Below are positions 55,455-64,000 of a stretch of DNA of 64,000 bases, piece by piece. This stretch comes from Corallococcus caeni (lineage in GTDB: Bacteria; Myxococcota; Myxococcia; Myxococcales; Myxococcaceae). The translations under genes and the position numbers were made by a program. Numbering within the stretch: position 1 is the first letter of the stretch; every line of letters starts with the position of its first letter. Below the pieces are notes generated by a model. It ran no database searches and was not told the DNA's origin. It saw only the letters and a list, made by a program, of their open reading frames with translations. The DNA is taken from contig NZ_BTTW01000004.1 of the NCBI RefSeq assembly GCF_036245865.1, positions 310,001 through 374,000 of the forward strand, written 5' to 3'.

Positions 55455-57317
55455 CTACTCCTTCATGCGCACGTTGAGCTCCAGCTTCCAGCGTCCGGAG
55501 CCGTTCTTCTCCAGGCACCGCAGCTCCAGCGTGCCCACCTCCGTCACCGCCGCCTGGAGGTTCACCGGCGTCAGGTCGCCGAAGGGCGTGGCCTGTCCGG
55601 GCAGCGTCGTCTCGATGGGCGCCACCTCCTCCAGCCCCCCCGCCGCCAGCTCCGACTCCACGTCCTCCACCATCTCGCCCACCCGGTCGTCACGCCGCAC
55701 GGACGACGCGAAGAAGCGGAAGCTCGTGGGCTCGCCGGTGACGAGCCCGAACTCCTGCGGCGGCACGTCCGCCTGCGTCCCTTCCTCCATGCCGAAGGGC
55801 GCGACGCACAGCGCCTTCACCGGCGGCTCCATGCCCGGCACCGCCGGCATCGCCGTCTCCACGCCCACGTAGTAGGCGCGCGCCGTGCCGCCGCGGATGC
55901 GCAGTCCGTGCCCCTGGCGCACCCAGCCGTAGTACGCCGCGCCCCGCGCCACCGCGAGGTCCAGGTCCGCCCCCTCCAGCTCCTTCGCCGGGGGCGCCCC
56001 TTCCGCCGCGAGCCACTGGTTGAGGACCTCCATCACGCGGCCCTTCAGCGGCCCGGCCTTGAAGACGCCGCCGTTGAAGAGCACCGCCGTGGGGTGCAGG
56101 AAGCCCTTGCCCGTCACGTCCACCGGCGAGTCCGCGCTGGCCGCCAGCGCCTGCGCCTGCCGGGTGAGGAACGCCGCCAGGTGCTTGGTCACCGCCGGGT
56201 CCTGCGCGTACGGCAGCGCCATCTGCGCCAGGCCCGTGCGCCGGGCGGTGCGCGGCAGGTCCGCCACCTGCGTCACCGGGAAGAAGCCGTCCGTGAGGAC
56301 GCGGTCCAGTTCCTCGCGCGTCAGCTCCGTGCGCAGCGTGCCGCCGATGAGCGACGAGCCCCGGCCCGGAATGGCGATGGGCACCCGGTCCAGGGACGCG
56401 TCCGCGTACAGCGTCTCCTTCGCCTGACGGCACCCGTAGGTGAGGCCGTTGAACTGCCACGCGTCCAGCTTGCGGCCGTCCGCCGCCATCCGCTGGTTGA
56501 GCGTGTGCGCCAGGGCGAGGTCCATGTTGTCGCCGCCCAGCAGGATGTGGTCGCCCACCGCCACGCGCAGAAGCTCCAGGTCGCCCTCGCGGTCCTTCAC
56601 GGTGATGACGGAGAAGTCGGACGTGCCGCCGCCCACGTCCACCACGAGAATCACCTCCCCGGGCTGCACCTGCTTGCGGAAGTTCTCCCCCATCGCCTCC
56701 AGCCACGCGTACAGCGCGGCCTGCGGCTCCTCCAAGAGGGTGATGTGCTCGATGCCCGCCGCCTTCGCGGCCTCCAGCGTCAGGTCGCGCGCCGCCGCGT
56801 CGAAGGACGCCGGGACGGTGACGATGACCTCCTGCTGGGACAGCGCGTTGCCGGACTCCTCCTGCGCGCGCGCGAAGGTGTGGTCCCACGCCTCCTTCAG
56901 GTGGCGCAGGTAGCGCGCGGACGCATCCAGCGGCGACACGCGCTGCACCTCCGGCGGCGCCTGCCAGGGCAGGAGCGCGGACCTCCGGTCCACGCCCGGG
57001 TGCGACAGCCAGCTCTTCGCGGACGACACCAGCCGCGTGGGCACCTTGGCCCCGTGCGCGCGGGCGAAGTCACCCACGATGACGCCCGGCTCCTGACTCC
57101 ACGGCAGCGCCAGGCTGCCCTCCGGGAACTCCTGCGCGCTGGGCAGGTAGAGGAAGGAGGGCAGCAGCGGGCGCGCCTCCACGGTGCCGGGCGCCGTCAC
57201 CTGGGGCACGGGCAGCATGGACTGCGAGGGGCCGCGCGGCTTGCCGTCTTCGAGGTTGAAGTAGGACACCGCGGAGTGCGTGGTGCCCAGGTCGATGCCG
57301 ATTGCGTATCGGGCCAT
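55455..57317 (-). CDS. Hsp70-family protein, shorter paralogue
   Basis: 620 residues, nearly DnaK size. YAIGIDLGTTHSAV (3-16), TVPASFDAAARDL, LVVDVGGGTSDFSV and the GGDNMDLALA and LFNGGVFKAG motifs show a working ATPase. The block SAKSWLSHPGVDR is shared with the neighbouring 925-residue protein (SAKSWLCHPGVDR), so the two are paralogues, perhaps acting together. The C-terminal part (EVETA, ELAAGGLEEVAPIETTLPGQATPFGDLTPVNLQ) differs from DnaK. It lies between the DUF2760 gene and its paralogue. Confidence 0.9.
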   Translation of the reverse strand: MARYAIGIDLGTTHSAVSYFNLEDGKPRGPSQSMLPVPQVTAPGTVEARPLLPSFLYLPSAQEFPEGSLALPWSQEPGVIVGDFARAHGAKVPTRLVSSAKSWLSHPGVDRRSALLPWQAPPEVQRVSPLDASARYLRHLKEAWDHTFARAQEESGNALSQQEVIVTVPASFDAAARDLTLEAAKAAGIEHITLLEEPQAALYAWLEAMGENFRKQVQPGEVILVVDVGGGTSDFSVITVKDREGDLELLRVAVGDHILLGGDNMDLALAHTLNQRMAADGRKLDAWQFNGLTYGCRQAKETLYADASLDRVPIAIPGRGSSLIGGTLRTELTREELDRVLTDGFFPVTQVADLPRTARRTGLAQMALPYAQDPAVTKHLAAFLTRQAQALAASADSPVDVTGKGFLHPTAVLFNGGVFKAGPLKGRVMEVLNQWLAAEGAPPAKELEGADLDLAVARGAAYYGWVRQGHGLRIRGGTARAYYVGVETAMPAVPGMEPPVKALCVAPFGMEEGTQADVPPQEFGLVTGEPTSFRFFASSVRRDDRVGEMVEDVESELAAGGLEEVAPIETTLPGQATPFGDLTPVNLQAAVTEVGTLELRCLEKNGSGRWKLELNVRMKE

Positions 57318-57405
57318 ATCGGTCAGGAACCCCTTTGGGGGGCCTTGTGGTTCCTTGAAGGGAAGGGGACTTCGAAGGACGCGCCGCCTGCTGCCCGGGC
57401 GGGCG

Positions 57406-58020
57406 TCAGGCCAGTTCGACCTCCGCCGGGGCCAGCACGCGCGGCTCCATGGCGGGGCTGACGGACGGGAACTTCACCTCCGTGGTCACCCAGCCGTGGT
57501 GCCGCAGGGTGCCGCCATAGGGAGGCTGGCCGGCGACGTTGCCGGTCAGCCGGATGCGCTGCGCGTCGAAGCCTGGCGGCACCGTCACCTTGTCGCCCTC
57601 GCCCTGCGGCAGCACCGGCTGGAGCGTCAGGTACTGGTGCACCACCTTGCGGCAGCCCTCGTGGACGATGCGGGCCGCCGCGCCCACGTCCGCGTCCGGG
57701 AAGGCCGCGACGTTCTCCTGCACGAAGTCCAGGAAGCGGCCCTCGCGCTGGAGCATGGCCAACAGCGACAGGGCGCTGGCGTGCTCGCGCTCGGGCGCCA
57801 GGGGCGGGGGCGCCACGGGGGCCTGGACGGCCGGCGTCTTCACGGGCGGTGGGGCCGCCGTGTCCCCGGAGGGAAGCTCCTTGAGCTGGCCAGCGTCATA
57901 GGCGCGGCTGGTCGGCAGCACGGCCTGCGCGAATTCGCGGGACACGAGGCAGCGCCAGAAGCACAGCCAGGCGAGCCAGAAGCGGGCGAAGAACGACAGG
58001 GAGGCGGACGGGTCGGTCAT
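57406..58020 (-). CDS. DUF2760-like protein of the Hsp70 operon
   Basis: 204 residues from ATG 58018-58020. A hydrophobic stretch near residues 8-27 (LSFFARFWLAWLCFWRCLV) may be a membrane anchor; then a proline-rich linker and a compact C-terminal domain (about 78-204: LSLLAMLQREGRFLDFVQENVAAFPDADVGAAARIVHEGCRKVV). I recall DUF2760 proteins encoded beside Hsp70-like genes in related bacteria, which fits here. The function is unknown; a membrane-bound co-factor for the Hsp70 pair is one idea. Confidence 0.75.
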   Translation of the reverse strand: MTDPSASLSFFARFWLAWLCFWRCLVSREFAQAVLPTSRAYDAGQLKELPSGDTAAPPPVKTPAVQAPVAPPPLAPEREHASALSLLAMLQREGRFLDFVQENVAAFPDADVGAAARIVHEGCRKVVHQYLTLQPVLPQGEGDKVTVPPGFDAQRIRLTGNVAGQPPYGGTLRHHGWVTTEVKFPSVSPAMEPRVLAPAEVELA

Positions 58021-58076
58021 CGGCCCCGGATAACAAAGCCGGAAGCCTTTGCAATTCGCCAATGGCCTGAAATGCA

Positions 58077-58106
58077 AAGGGCCTCACGGTTTCCCGTGAG
58101 GCCCTT
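58077..58106 (-). terminator. Rho-independent terminator of tRNA-Ala
   Basis: AAGGGCCTCACGG (58077-58089) and CCGTGAGGCCCTT (58094-58106) form a perfect 13-bp stem around a 4-nt loop. On the minus strand it is 10 nt past the tRNA 3' end and runs into TTTGCATTT. Confidence 0.85.
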
Positions 58107-58116
58107 CGGTTCTTCA

Positions 58117-58192
<76 letters not shown>

Positions 58193-58254
58193 ACATGGGG
58201 ACTACAGGCTGCCTGCTGCGCCTCGCGGGCGTTGGGTCCCGCGAAGTGAGTGGG

Positions 58255-58283
58255 CTAGTACCGGAGCCCCACCCTGCTGTCAA
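58255..58283 (-). promoter_or_regulatory. Promoter of tRNA-Ala
   Basis: On the minus strand TTGACA (58278-58283) and TACTAG (58255-58260) are exactly 17 bp apart. Transcription would begin near 58248, about 55 bp before the tRNA. Confidence 0.8.
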
Positions 58284-58397
58284 GCAGCTCGTTTCCGGCA
58301 CCAACCCTGCGATTGACGTGCCGCACTGTGGATGCCATAAAAACCGCCTTCCGGTACCGCATCCTTCCCGGCCAATTACCGGGCCCCCTTCTGGTTC

Positions 58398-60749
58398 ATG
58401 TCCACCTCCCCATCGAAGACGTTGAGCCCCACCGAGCTCGCGAAGCTTGAGCATTCGTTCGCTTCCGACCCGTCGTCGGATGCCTACAAGCCCCTGGCGG
58501 AGGCGTACCTCGACCTGGGCCGCTTCATGGAGGCGATGGTCGTCTGCAAGAAGGGCGTCAAGGCGCACCCGACCGCGGCCGATCCCCGCCTCCTGCTGGC
58601 GCGTGTCTACGCCGCGCAGAACAAGGACAAGAAGGCGCTCGAAGAGGTGATGGGCGCGCTCCAGGTCCAGCCGGAGGACAAGGCCGCCCTGCGCATGGCG
58701 GGCGTGCTGCAGATCAAGGGGGGCGAGGCCGAGGTCGGCCGCGGCAACCTCCTCAAGGCCTACCAGGCGGACCCCGGCGATCCGGAGACCGTCACGCTCC
58801 TCCAGCAGTACAAGGTGGAGATCCCCCGCCCCGCGGCGCCCGTCCCGGTGCTCGCGCCCGTGGCCGCGCCGCCCCCGGCCGCCGCGGAGGCGCCCGCCGC
58901 GGCGACCGTCCCCGTGACGGCCCCGCCCGCCGCCACGCAGCCGGCCGCCACGCCGGTGGGCCGCATCAACGCCCCGTCGCAGCAGGCGGCCCGCACGGCG
59001 CGGACCTCCGACGACTCCGCCCCGCGCCCCGTCCAGCGCCGCCCGCAGGTGGTGGTGGAAGAGGTGGAGGACGACGACGACGAGCCGTCGCCGCGCCGCC
59101 AGGGTGGGTCCAAGGGCAAGGGCAGCAAGATGCTGTCGCTGGTCCTGCTCATCCTCATCCCGCTGTTCGCGGGCGGATACGGCTTCTACTCGGCGCAGGC
59201 CAAGAAGCGCGGGCGCGAGCTCAAGAAGAACCTGGACGTCGCCACCGAGCAGCTCAAGCACGACTCGTTCGCCAGCTACAAGAAGGCGTGCGAGGCGGCG
59301 GACCTGGCGCTGGAGGTGGACCCGGACTCCACCGCGGCCCACGGCTACCTCGCGTACGCGTACGCCATCCGCTGGGGTGAGCACGGCGGCGGCGACGACG
59401 CGCGCCGGCAGGCCGAGGAGCACCTGGCCGCGGCCCAGAAGGGCAAGGAGCTGTCCAGCCACCTCATCGCCGCGCAGGCGCTGATCAAGACGTACAGCGG
59501 CGACGGCAAGGGCGCGCTGGCCTCGCTGGAGACGCAGGTCAAGGAGCTCAACGACCAGAACAAGGCGTCCTCGCTGCTGTACCTCACGCTGGGCCTCATC
59601 CAGATGAACGCGGGTGACCTGGAGCGCGCGCGTGACAGCCTGGAGCGCGCGCAGGCGCTGGCGCCGGATGATCCGCGCGTCTACGCGGGCCTGGGCGCGG
59701 TGTACCGCCGGCTGGGCCAGGACAACACCGCCTGGAAGAACTACGACTTCGCCCTGCGCTACGAGAAGGACCACCCGGAGTCGCTGCTGGGCCGCTCGCT
59801 CCTCATGCTGGAGCAGGACGAGCCGAACTACGCGGTGGCCAGCCGGGACATCAAGAAGCTGCTGGAGGCGGAGCCGCCGCCCAGCCCGCGCCAGCTCGCC
59901 GCCGCGCAGCTCGCGCGCTCGCTGCTCATCGCCCGCGTGGCGCTGGCCATGCCCACGCTCAAGCCGGACATGCAGCAGAAGATGACGGAAGCGACGGGCG
60001 TGCCGGCGGATCCGGCGAAGGCGAAGCAGGAGGTCACGAAGGCGGAGGAGACCGGCTTCGCGCTGGACAAGCAGAACCCGGAGCTGAACCTCATCAAGGG
60101 CCGCCGCCTGCTGGCGGAGGGCAACTTCGACGCGGCCGCGGAGGAGATCCGCAAGGCCATCCGCGTGGACGGCAGCCGCGCGCAGTTCCACGTCGAGCTG
60201 GCCAAGGCCCTCATGGGCAAGCCGGGCGGTGAGAAGGAGGCCTCCGAGGCCCTGGTCACCGCGCTCAAGACGATGGGCGAGAGCCCCAAGCTGGTGGTGA
60301 TGCTGGGCAACGCCTACCGCCGCCAGAACAAGCTGGATGACGCGCTCACGCAGTACCAGCGCGCGGTGAAGGACCCCAAGGCGAAGAACCCGGAGGCCCG
60401 GCTCGCCATGGGCGCCATCTACCGGGAGCGCTCGGAGTGGGACAAGGCGAAGGAGCAGCTGGAGAAGGCCAGCCAGGAGTTCTTCGGACAGCCGGACCGC
60501 GTCGCCAACGCGCTCACGGAGCTGGGCCGCGTCTACCAGGGCAAGGGCGACACGGCGAAGGCGGACGAGACCTACCAGCGCGCGCTGCAGGCCGACGAGA
60601 ACTACTCGCCGGTGTACTACTTCTACGCGTCGCTGCTCTCCAAGGACGCCAAGCAGTCGGGCAAGGTCAAGACGCTGGCCCAGGAGTACGTGCGGCGCGA
60701 GCCCAAGGGCGAGTTCCTCGCCGACGCGCAGCGGCTCGCGGGGAACTGA
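58398..60749 (+). CDS. Single-span membrane TPR protein
   Basis: 783 residues. Residues 10-145 form cytoplasmic TPR-like helices (SDAYKPLAEAYLDLGRFMEAMVVCKKGVKAHP), followed by a long A/P-rich linker (150-235) and an acidic patch DDDDE. One membrane helix lies at about 248-266 (MLSLVLLILIPLFAGGYGF). From 275 to the end at least ten TPRs follow. Two TPR arrays on either side of the inner membrane suggest a scaffold linking cytoplasmic and periplasmic partners. No catalytic motif is seen and no named protein is asserted. A strong terminator follows the stop. Confidence 0.85.
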   Translation: MSTSPSKTLSPTELAKLEHSFASDPSSDAYKPLAEAYLDLGRFMEAMVVCKKGVKAHPTAADPRLLLARVYAAQNKDKKALEEVMGALQVQPEDKAALRMAGVLQIKGGEAEVGRGNLLKAYQADPGDPETVTLLQQYKVEIPRPAAPVPVLAPVAAPPPAAAEAPAAATVPVTAPPAATQPAATPVGRINAPSQQAARTARTSDDSAPRPVQRRPQVVVEEVEDDDDEPSPRRQGGSKGKGSKMLSLVLLILIPLFAGGYGFYSAQAKKRGRELKKNLDVATEQLKHDSFASYKKACEAADLALEVDPDSTAAHGYLAYAYAIRWGEHGGGDDARRQAEEHLAAAQKGKELSSHLIAAQALIKTYSGDGKGALASLETQVKELNDQNKASSLLYLTLGLIQMNAGDLERARDSLERAQALAPDDPRVYAGLGAVYRRLGQDNTAWKNYDFALRYEKDHPESLLGRSLLMLEQDEPNYAVASRDIKKLLEAEPPPSPRQLAAAQLARSLLIARVALAMPTLKPDMQQKMTEATGVPADPAKAKQEVTKAEETGFALDKQNPELNLIKGRRLLAEGNFDAAAEEIRKAIRVDGSRAQFHVELAKALMGKPGGEKEASEALVTALKTMGESPKLVVMLGNAYRRQNKLDDALTQYQRAVKDPKAKNPEARLAMGAIYRERSEWDKAKEQLEKASQEFFGQPDRVANALTELGRVYQGKGDTAKADETYQRALQADENYSPVYYFYASLLSKDAKQSGKVKTLAQEYVRREPKGEFLADAQRLAGN

Positions 60750-60772
60750 CCCCCGCCTCCCGCTGTCCCCTC

Positions 60773-60817
60773 AAGCGCCGCGGTGCCCCTTCCGGGCATT
60801 CGCGGCGCTTCGTTTTT
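60773..60817 (+). terminator. Rho-independent terminator after the TPR gene
   Basis: AAGCGCCGCG (60773-60782) pairs with CGCGGCGCTT (60801-60810), and a T-run follows at 60813-60817. The stem is 10 bp and is extended by GGGC/GCCC pairing in the loop. Confidence 0.8.
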
Positions 60818-60964
60818 GAAGGGGGACGACAAGGCAGGCTGATGTGGCGGGATGCCGGAGCCTTGCCACCCCTGCCGGGTGACGGTATGGGAGGGTCCAC
60901 CCCACACCCCCTTGACCGGTAGCCGGTAGCGACCGCGGTCCAGGGGCCTCCTGCTGGAGTCCGC

Positions 60965-61849
60965 TTGAGCGCGCGTGCCCTGTCCCAGTCCTCCACCGCG
61001 TCCGACCTGATCTCCCTCACCAAGCCGAGGCTGTCGTCGCTGGTGCTCATCACCGCGGCGGGCGGCATGTTCCTGGCTCCGGGGCACTTCACGCCGGTGC
61101 GGGCGCTGGTGACGCTCTTGGCGACGGCGGGGACGGTGGGCGCGGCGAACGCGTTCAACTGCTACCTGGAGCGCCACAGCGACCAGTTCATGGCGCGCAC
61201 GCGCAACCGGCCGCTGCCCGCCGGGCGCATGGACCCGAACACGGCGCTGTGGTTCGGCCTGTCGCTGACGGCGGTGTCGCTGCCCGCGCTGGTGATGGGC
61301 GCCAACCTGCTCACCGGCGTGCTGGGGCTCATCGCGCTGCTCAGCTACGTGCTGGCCTACACGCCGCTCAAGGCCCGCACGTCCGCGGCCATGCTGGTGG
61401 GCGCGATTCCCGGCGCGCTGCCGCCCCTGATGGGCTGGACGGCGGTGACGGACCAGATGGACGCGGGCGGCTTCGCGCTGTTCGCCATCATGTTCCTCTG
61501 GCAGATGCCGCACTTCATCGCCATCGCGCTGTTCCGCAAGGACGAGTACGCCGCCGCGGGCCTCAAGTCCGTGCCGCTGGAGCGCGGGGACGAGTCCAGC
61601 CGCGCGCAGGTGGTGCTCTACCTGGTGGCGCTGGTGCCCATGACGCTCCTGCCGTTCCAGCTGCACATCGCCGGCACGTGGTACCTGGCGGCGGCGGTGG
61701 TGCTGGGGCTGGGCTTCCTCGGGCTGGGAGCGTGGGGCTTCTTCAAGCACCTGGGGAAGCCCTGGGCGCGCCAGACGTTCTTGTACTCGCTCGTGTATCT
61801 CACCGGCCTGTTCGCCGTGATGGCGCTGGACCGCATCCCCCGCGGCTAG
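60965..61849 (+). CDS. ctaB: Protoheme IX farnesyltransferase (heme O synthase)
   Basis: 294 residues from a TTG start with GGAG 5 nt upstream. The UbiA-superfamily pattern is present, with about eight to nine membrane helices. The first Asp-rich motif is NCYLERHSDQFMARTRNRPLPAG, where the usual N-x3-D-x3-D has Glu in place of the first Asp; the later part has PLMGWTAVTDQMDAGGFALFAIMFLWQMPHFIAIALFRKDEY, the CtaB/CyoE signature. It adds a farnesyl group to heme B for terminal oxidases. An ABC transporter and a lipoprotein gene follow on the same strand, probably linked to oxidase assembly. Confidence 0.93.
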   Translation: MSARALSQSSTASDLISLTKPRLSSLVLITAAGGMFLAPGHFTPVRALVTLLATAGTVGAANAFNCYLERHSDQFMARTRNRPLPAGRMDPNTALWFGLSLTAVSLPALVMGANLLTGVLGLIALLSYVLAYTPLKARTSAAMLVGAIPGALPPLMGWTAVTDQMDAGGFALFAIMFLWQMPHFIAIALFRKDEYAAAGLKSVPLERGDESSRAQVVLYLVALVPMTLLPFQLHIAGTWYLAAAVVLGLGFLGLGAWGFFKHLGKPWARQTFLYSLVYLTGLFAVMALDRIPRG

Positions 61850-61888
61850 CGCCCTCGCGCGGCGTCCAGGCGCGAGGCCGCCTTTCGC

Positions 61889-62878
61889 ATGCCTGACACC
61901 TCCGTTCCGACCCCGCCCCCGCCGCTGTTGCGCATCGAGGGGCTCACGCGCCGCTTTGGCGGGCGCACCGCCGTGGACGGGCTGTCGCTGTCCGTGCAGC
62001 CGGGCGAAATCCTGGGCCTGCTGGGGCCCAACGGCGCCGGCAAGTCCACCACCTTCCAGCTGCTCGCGGGCCTGCTCGCGCCGGACGCGGGGCAGGTGCA
62101 CTTCGCCGGCAGGGTGCTGTCCCTGAGCGACCCCGCGCTGCGGCGCCAGATGGGGATCATCTTCCAGCGCAGCAGCCTGGACGACCTGCTGACGGCCCGG
62201 GAGAACCTGCTCCTGGGCGCGCGGCTGTACGGGCTGGGCGGCGCGGACGCGAAGGCGCGCGTGGAGACGATGCTGTCGCTCATCGGCCTCCTGGACCGGG
62301 GCGATGAGAAGGTGGGCACCTGGTCGGGCGGCATGCGCCGGCGGCTGGAGCTGGCGCGGGCGCTGGTGCACCAGCCGCGCGTGGTGCTGATGGATGAGCC
62401 CACGCAGGGCCTGGATGAAGCGGCCTTCCGCACGTTCTGGACGCACCTCAAGCGGCTGCGCGACGCGCAGGGCGTCACCGTGCTGCTCACCACGCACCGC
62501 GCGGATGAAGCCGAAGGGTGTGACCGGCTGGCGGTGCTGGACGCCGGGAAGCTGGTGGCGTGCGACACGCCCCGGGCGCTCGCCTCGCGCATGGGCGGCG
62601 ACATCCTGACGCTGGAGGGCCCGGAGCCGGAGGCGCTGGCCGCGCAGGTGACGGAGCGCCTGGGACTTCCGGCCAAGGTGGTGGAGGGGCGGGTGCAGGT
62701 GGAGGCTTCGCAGGGACACGCGCTGGTGCCGCGGCTGGTGGAGGCCTTCCCCCCGGGACGGTTCGCCTCCGTGTCGCTGCGCCGGCCCACGCTGGCGGAC
62801 GTGTTCCTCCAGCTCACCGGGAAGGCCCTGGGGGCGGATGCCCCCGCGCCCACGCCCGCGCCGAGGAAACGCCGATGA
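61889..62878 (+). CDS. ABC transporter ATP-binding protein
   Basis: 329 residues. Walker A GPNGAGKS at 46-53, Q-loop FQRSS near 92, signature WSGGM at 145-149, Walker B VVLMDEPTQGLDE with D169-E170, and the switch histidine in TTHRADEAE. The C-terminal 90 residues are the DrrA-type extension found with ABC-2 exporters. Its stop overlaps the permease start (ATGA). The substrate is unknown. Confidence 0.93.
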   Translation: MPDTSVPTPPPPLLRIEGLTRRFGGRTAVDGLSLSVQPGEILGLLGPNGAGKSTTFQLLAGLLAPDAGQVHFAGRVLSLSDPALRRQMGIIFQRSSLDDLLTARENLLLGARLYGLGGADAKARVETMLSLIGLLDRGDEKVGTWSGGMRRRLELARALVHQPRVVLMDEPTQGLDEAAFRTFWTHLKRLRDAQGVTVLLTTHRADEAEGCDRLAVLDAGKLVACDTPRALASRMGGDILTLEGPEPEALAAQVTERLGLPAKVVEGRVQVEASQGHALVPRLVEAFPPGRFASVSLRRPTLADVFLQLTGKALGADAPAPTPAPRKRR

Positions 62879-63738
62879 GCGCCGACATCCCTGTTCCGTC
62901 CTCCTCCCTGGAGGCGCCCGCCGTCGAGGCCCCGCGCCGCGAGCCCGGGGCGCTGGCGCTCCAGTGGGCCACCGTGCGGGTGCTGCTGTCGCGCGACGTG
63001 GTGCGCTTCTTCCGGCAGCCCAGCCGGGTGATTGGCGCGCTGGCGCAGCCCATCCTGTTCTGGTTCGTCATCGGCTCCGGCTTCGCGGGGTCGTTCCGCG
63101 TGGAGGGCGCGCAGGGGCTGGGCTACCAGCAGTTCTTCTTCCCGGGCGTCGTCACCATGGTGGTGCTCTTCAGCGCCATCTTCGCGACCATCACCGTCAT
63201 CGAGGATCGCAAGGAGGGCTTCCTCCAGGCGGTGCTGGCGGGGCCGGGGTCGCGGCTCGCGGTGGTGCTGGGCAAGGCGCTGGGGTCGTCCTCCATCGCG
63301 CTCATGCAGGCGTCGCTGTTCCTGCTCTTCGCGCCGCTGGCGGGCGTGGACGTGAAGGCGGTGGACTACCCGCTCCTCGCGGCGGTGATGGTGCTGTCGG
63401 CGCTGGCGCTCACCGGCATGGGCATGGCGCTCGCGTGGTGGGTGAAGTCGAGCGCGGGCTACCACGCGGTGATGAGCCTGGTGATGCTGCCCATGTGGGT
63501 GCTCTCCGGGGCCATGTTCCCGGTCAAGGGCGCCGGGCCGGTGCTGTCGTGGGTGATGACGCTCAACCCCATGCGCTTCTCCGTGGAGGGCGTGCGCCGC
63601 GCGCTGTACGGGGCGCAGGCGTCGGTGGCGGTGGGCTCGCAGGGTGGGGTGACGGTGGGGTGGGAGGTGCCCGCGCTCCTGGCGTTCGCCGCGGTGTTCG
63701 TGGGGCTGGCCGCGTTCAGCGTGAGCCGCCGCGAGTAG
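62875..63738 (+). CDS. ABC-2 type permease
   Basis: 287 residues from ATG 62875. About 35 polar residues precede six hydrophobic helices: PILFWFVIGSGFAGSF, VTMVVLFSAIFATITVI, SSIALMQASLFLLFAPL, LAAVMVLSALALTGMGMALAWW, LVMLPMWVLSGAMFPV, and LLAFAAVFVGLAAFSV. EDRKEGFLQAVLAGPGSR is the typical cytoplasmic coupling loop of ABC-2 permeases. It forms one exporter with the preceding ATPase. Confidence 0.93.
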   Translation: MSADIPVPSSSLEAPAVEAPRREPGALALQWATVRVLLSRDVVRFFRQPSRVIGALAQPILFWFVIGSGFAGSFRVEGAQGLGYQQFFFPGVVTMVVLFSAIFATITVIEDRKEGFLQAVLAGPGSRLAVVLGKALGSSSIALMQASLFLLFAPLAGVDVKAVDYPLLAAVMVLSALALTGMGMALAWWVKSSAGYHAVMSLVMLPMWVLSGAMFPVKGAGPVLSWVMTLNPMRFSVEGVRRALYGAQASVAVGSQGGVTVGWEVPALLAFAAVFVGLAAFSVSRRE

Positions 63739-63830
63739 CCCGTGCGCTGTGGGTTGTTGGACTTGCCCGGTGCCTTCCACTACGACGGCGGGCACCGCAT
63801 CACGAAGCATCCTCCGGAGGAGACCGCCTC

Positions 63831-64000
63831 ATGAAGCTGCGTCTGCTTGGCTTGTCGATGGTCGGTGTCGCGGGGCTGCTGGCCCTGCCCGCGTGCAAGA
63901 AGGAGGAGGCGCCCACGCCCTCCGCCGAGGCGCCCACCGCGCGTCCGGCGACGCCCACGCAGCAGGCCGTGCCTCCGGCGCCCACGGCGGGCGCGGGGAC
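63831..64000 (+). CDS. Lipoprotein, 3' end cut by window edge
   Basis: ATG 63831 follows GGAGGAG. The 56 visible residues are a signal peptide with lipobox (MKLRLLGLSMVGVAGLLALPAC) and a P/A/T-rich linker; the functional part is outside the window. Behind ctaB and an ABC exporter an SCO1/SenC-type copper protein would be a usual neighbour, but nothing visible proves it. Confidence 0.75.
   Translation, partial: MKLRLLGLSMVGVAGLLALPACKKEEAPTPSAEAPTARPATPTQQAVPPAPTAGAG

Noticed and set aside
58077..58106. The 13-bp stem as an attachment site beside the tRNA
   Set aside because: It has the loop and position of an ordinary terminator, and there is no integrase or repeated tRNA end nearby.

Overview
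The window is high-GC DNA (about 70%, with strong G/C preference at third codon positions) from a myxobacterium, most likely Myxococcaceae (Corallococcus or Myxococcus type). The grounds are a phytase with a MYXO-CTERM sorting tail, a Pkn-type Ser/Thr kinase with a PEGA domain, many lipoproteins, a sigma-54-controlled two-component operon, and a recN upstream site matching the LexA motif I recall for Myxococcus. Genus cannot be settled from the sequence alone. No IS element, prophage, CRISPR array or rRNA operon is visible; it reads as core chromosome with a few lineage-specific islands.

Layout. 1-4.9 kb: a truncated family 2 glycosyltransferase, a diguanylate cyclase with a degenerate receiver, and a histidine kinase/NtrC-type regulator operon behind a near-perfect sigma-54 promoter. 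5-10 kb: rarA, nadK, a Ser/Thr kinase and a DUF218 protein. 10-14.3 kb: a 5'-nucleotidase, a tetR-coaD-metallo-beta-lactamase operon with its own promoter, and apt. 14.5-24 kb: a SWIM/SNF2 helicase, recN with a LexA-like box, a PP2C phosphatase, an M23 peptidase, a GGDEF relic and rlmM. 24-31.6 kb: secA, the translation block rpsB-tsf-pyrH-frr, then cyaY and sixA. 31.7-36.2 kb: a lipoprotein and a 1259-residue iron-sulfur flavoprotein that fuses GltD-like and PyrK-like modules.

36.4-48.6 kb is a cell-surface glycan neighbourhood: a zinc-ribbon methyltransferase, a large membrane protein, a proline-rich repeat protein, two glycosyltransferase genes (one a double-domain fusion) and gmd-rmd for GDP-6-deoxy-hexose. 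48.8-52.5 kb holds a MYXO-CTERM phytase, a lipoprotein 5'-nucleotidase, a nested-hairpin spacer and a small zinc-finger protein. 52.6-58.3 kb holds two divergent Hsp70-family genes with a DUF2760 gene, followed by a complete tRNA-Ala(CGC) transcription unit. 58.4-64 kb: a membrane TPR protein, then heme O synthase, a two-gene ABC exporter and the start of a lipoprotein.

The most distinctive items are the sigma-54 kinase/regulator operon (a candidate autoregulatory loop), the fused flavo-oxidoreductase, the Hsp70/Hsp70/DUF2760 module, a tandem 15-bp operator-like repeat abutting a promoter that may yield a leaderless mRNA, and a dispersed palindromic element found just past gene ends.
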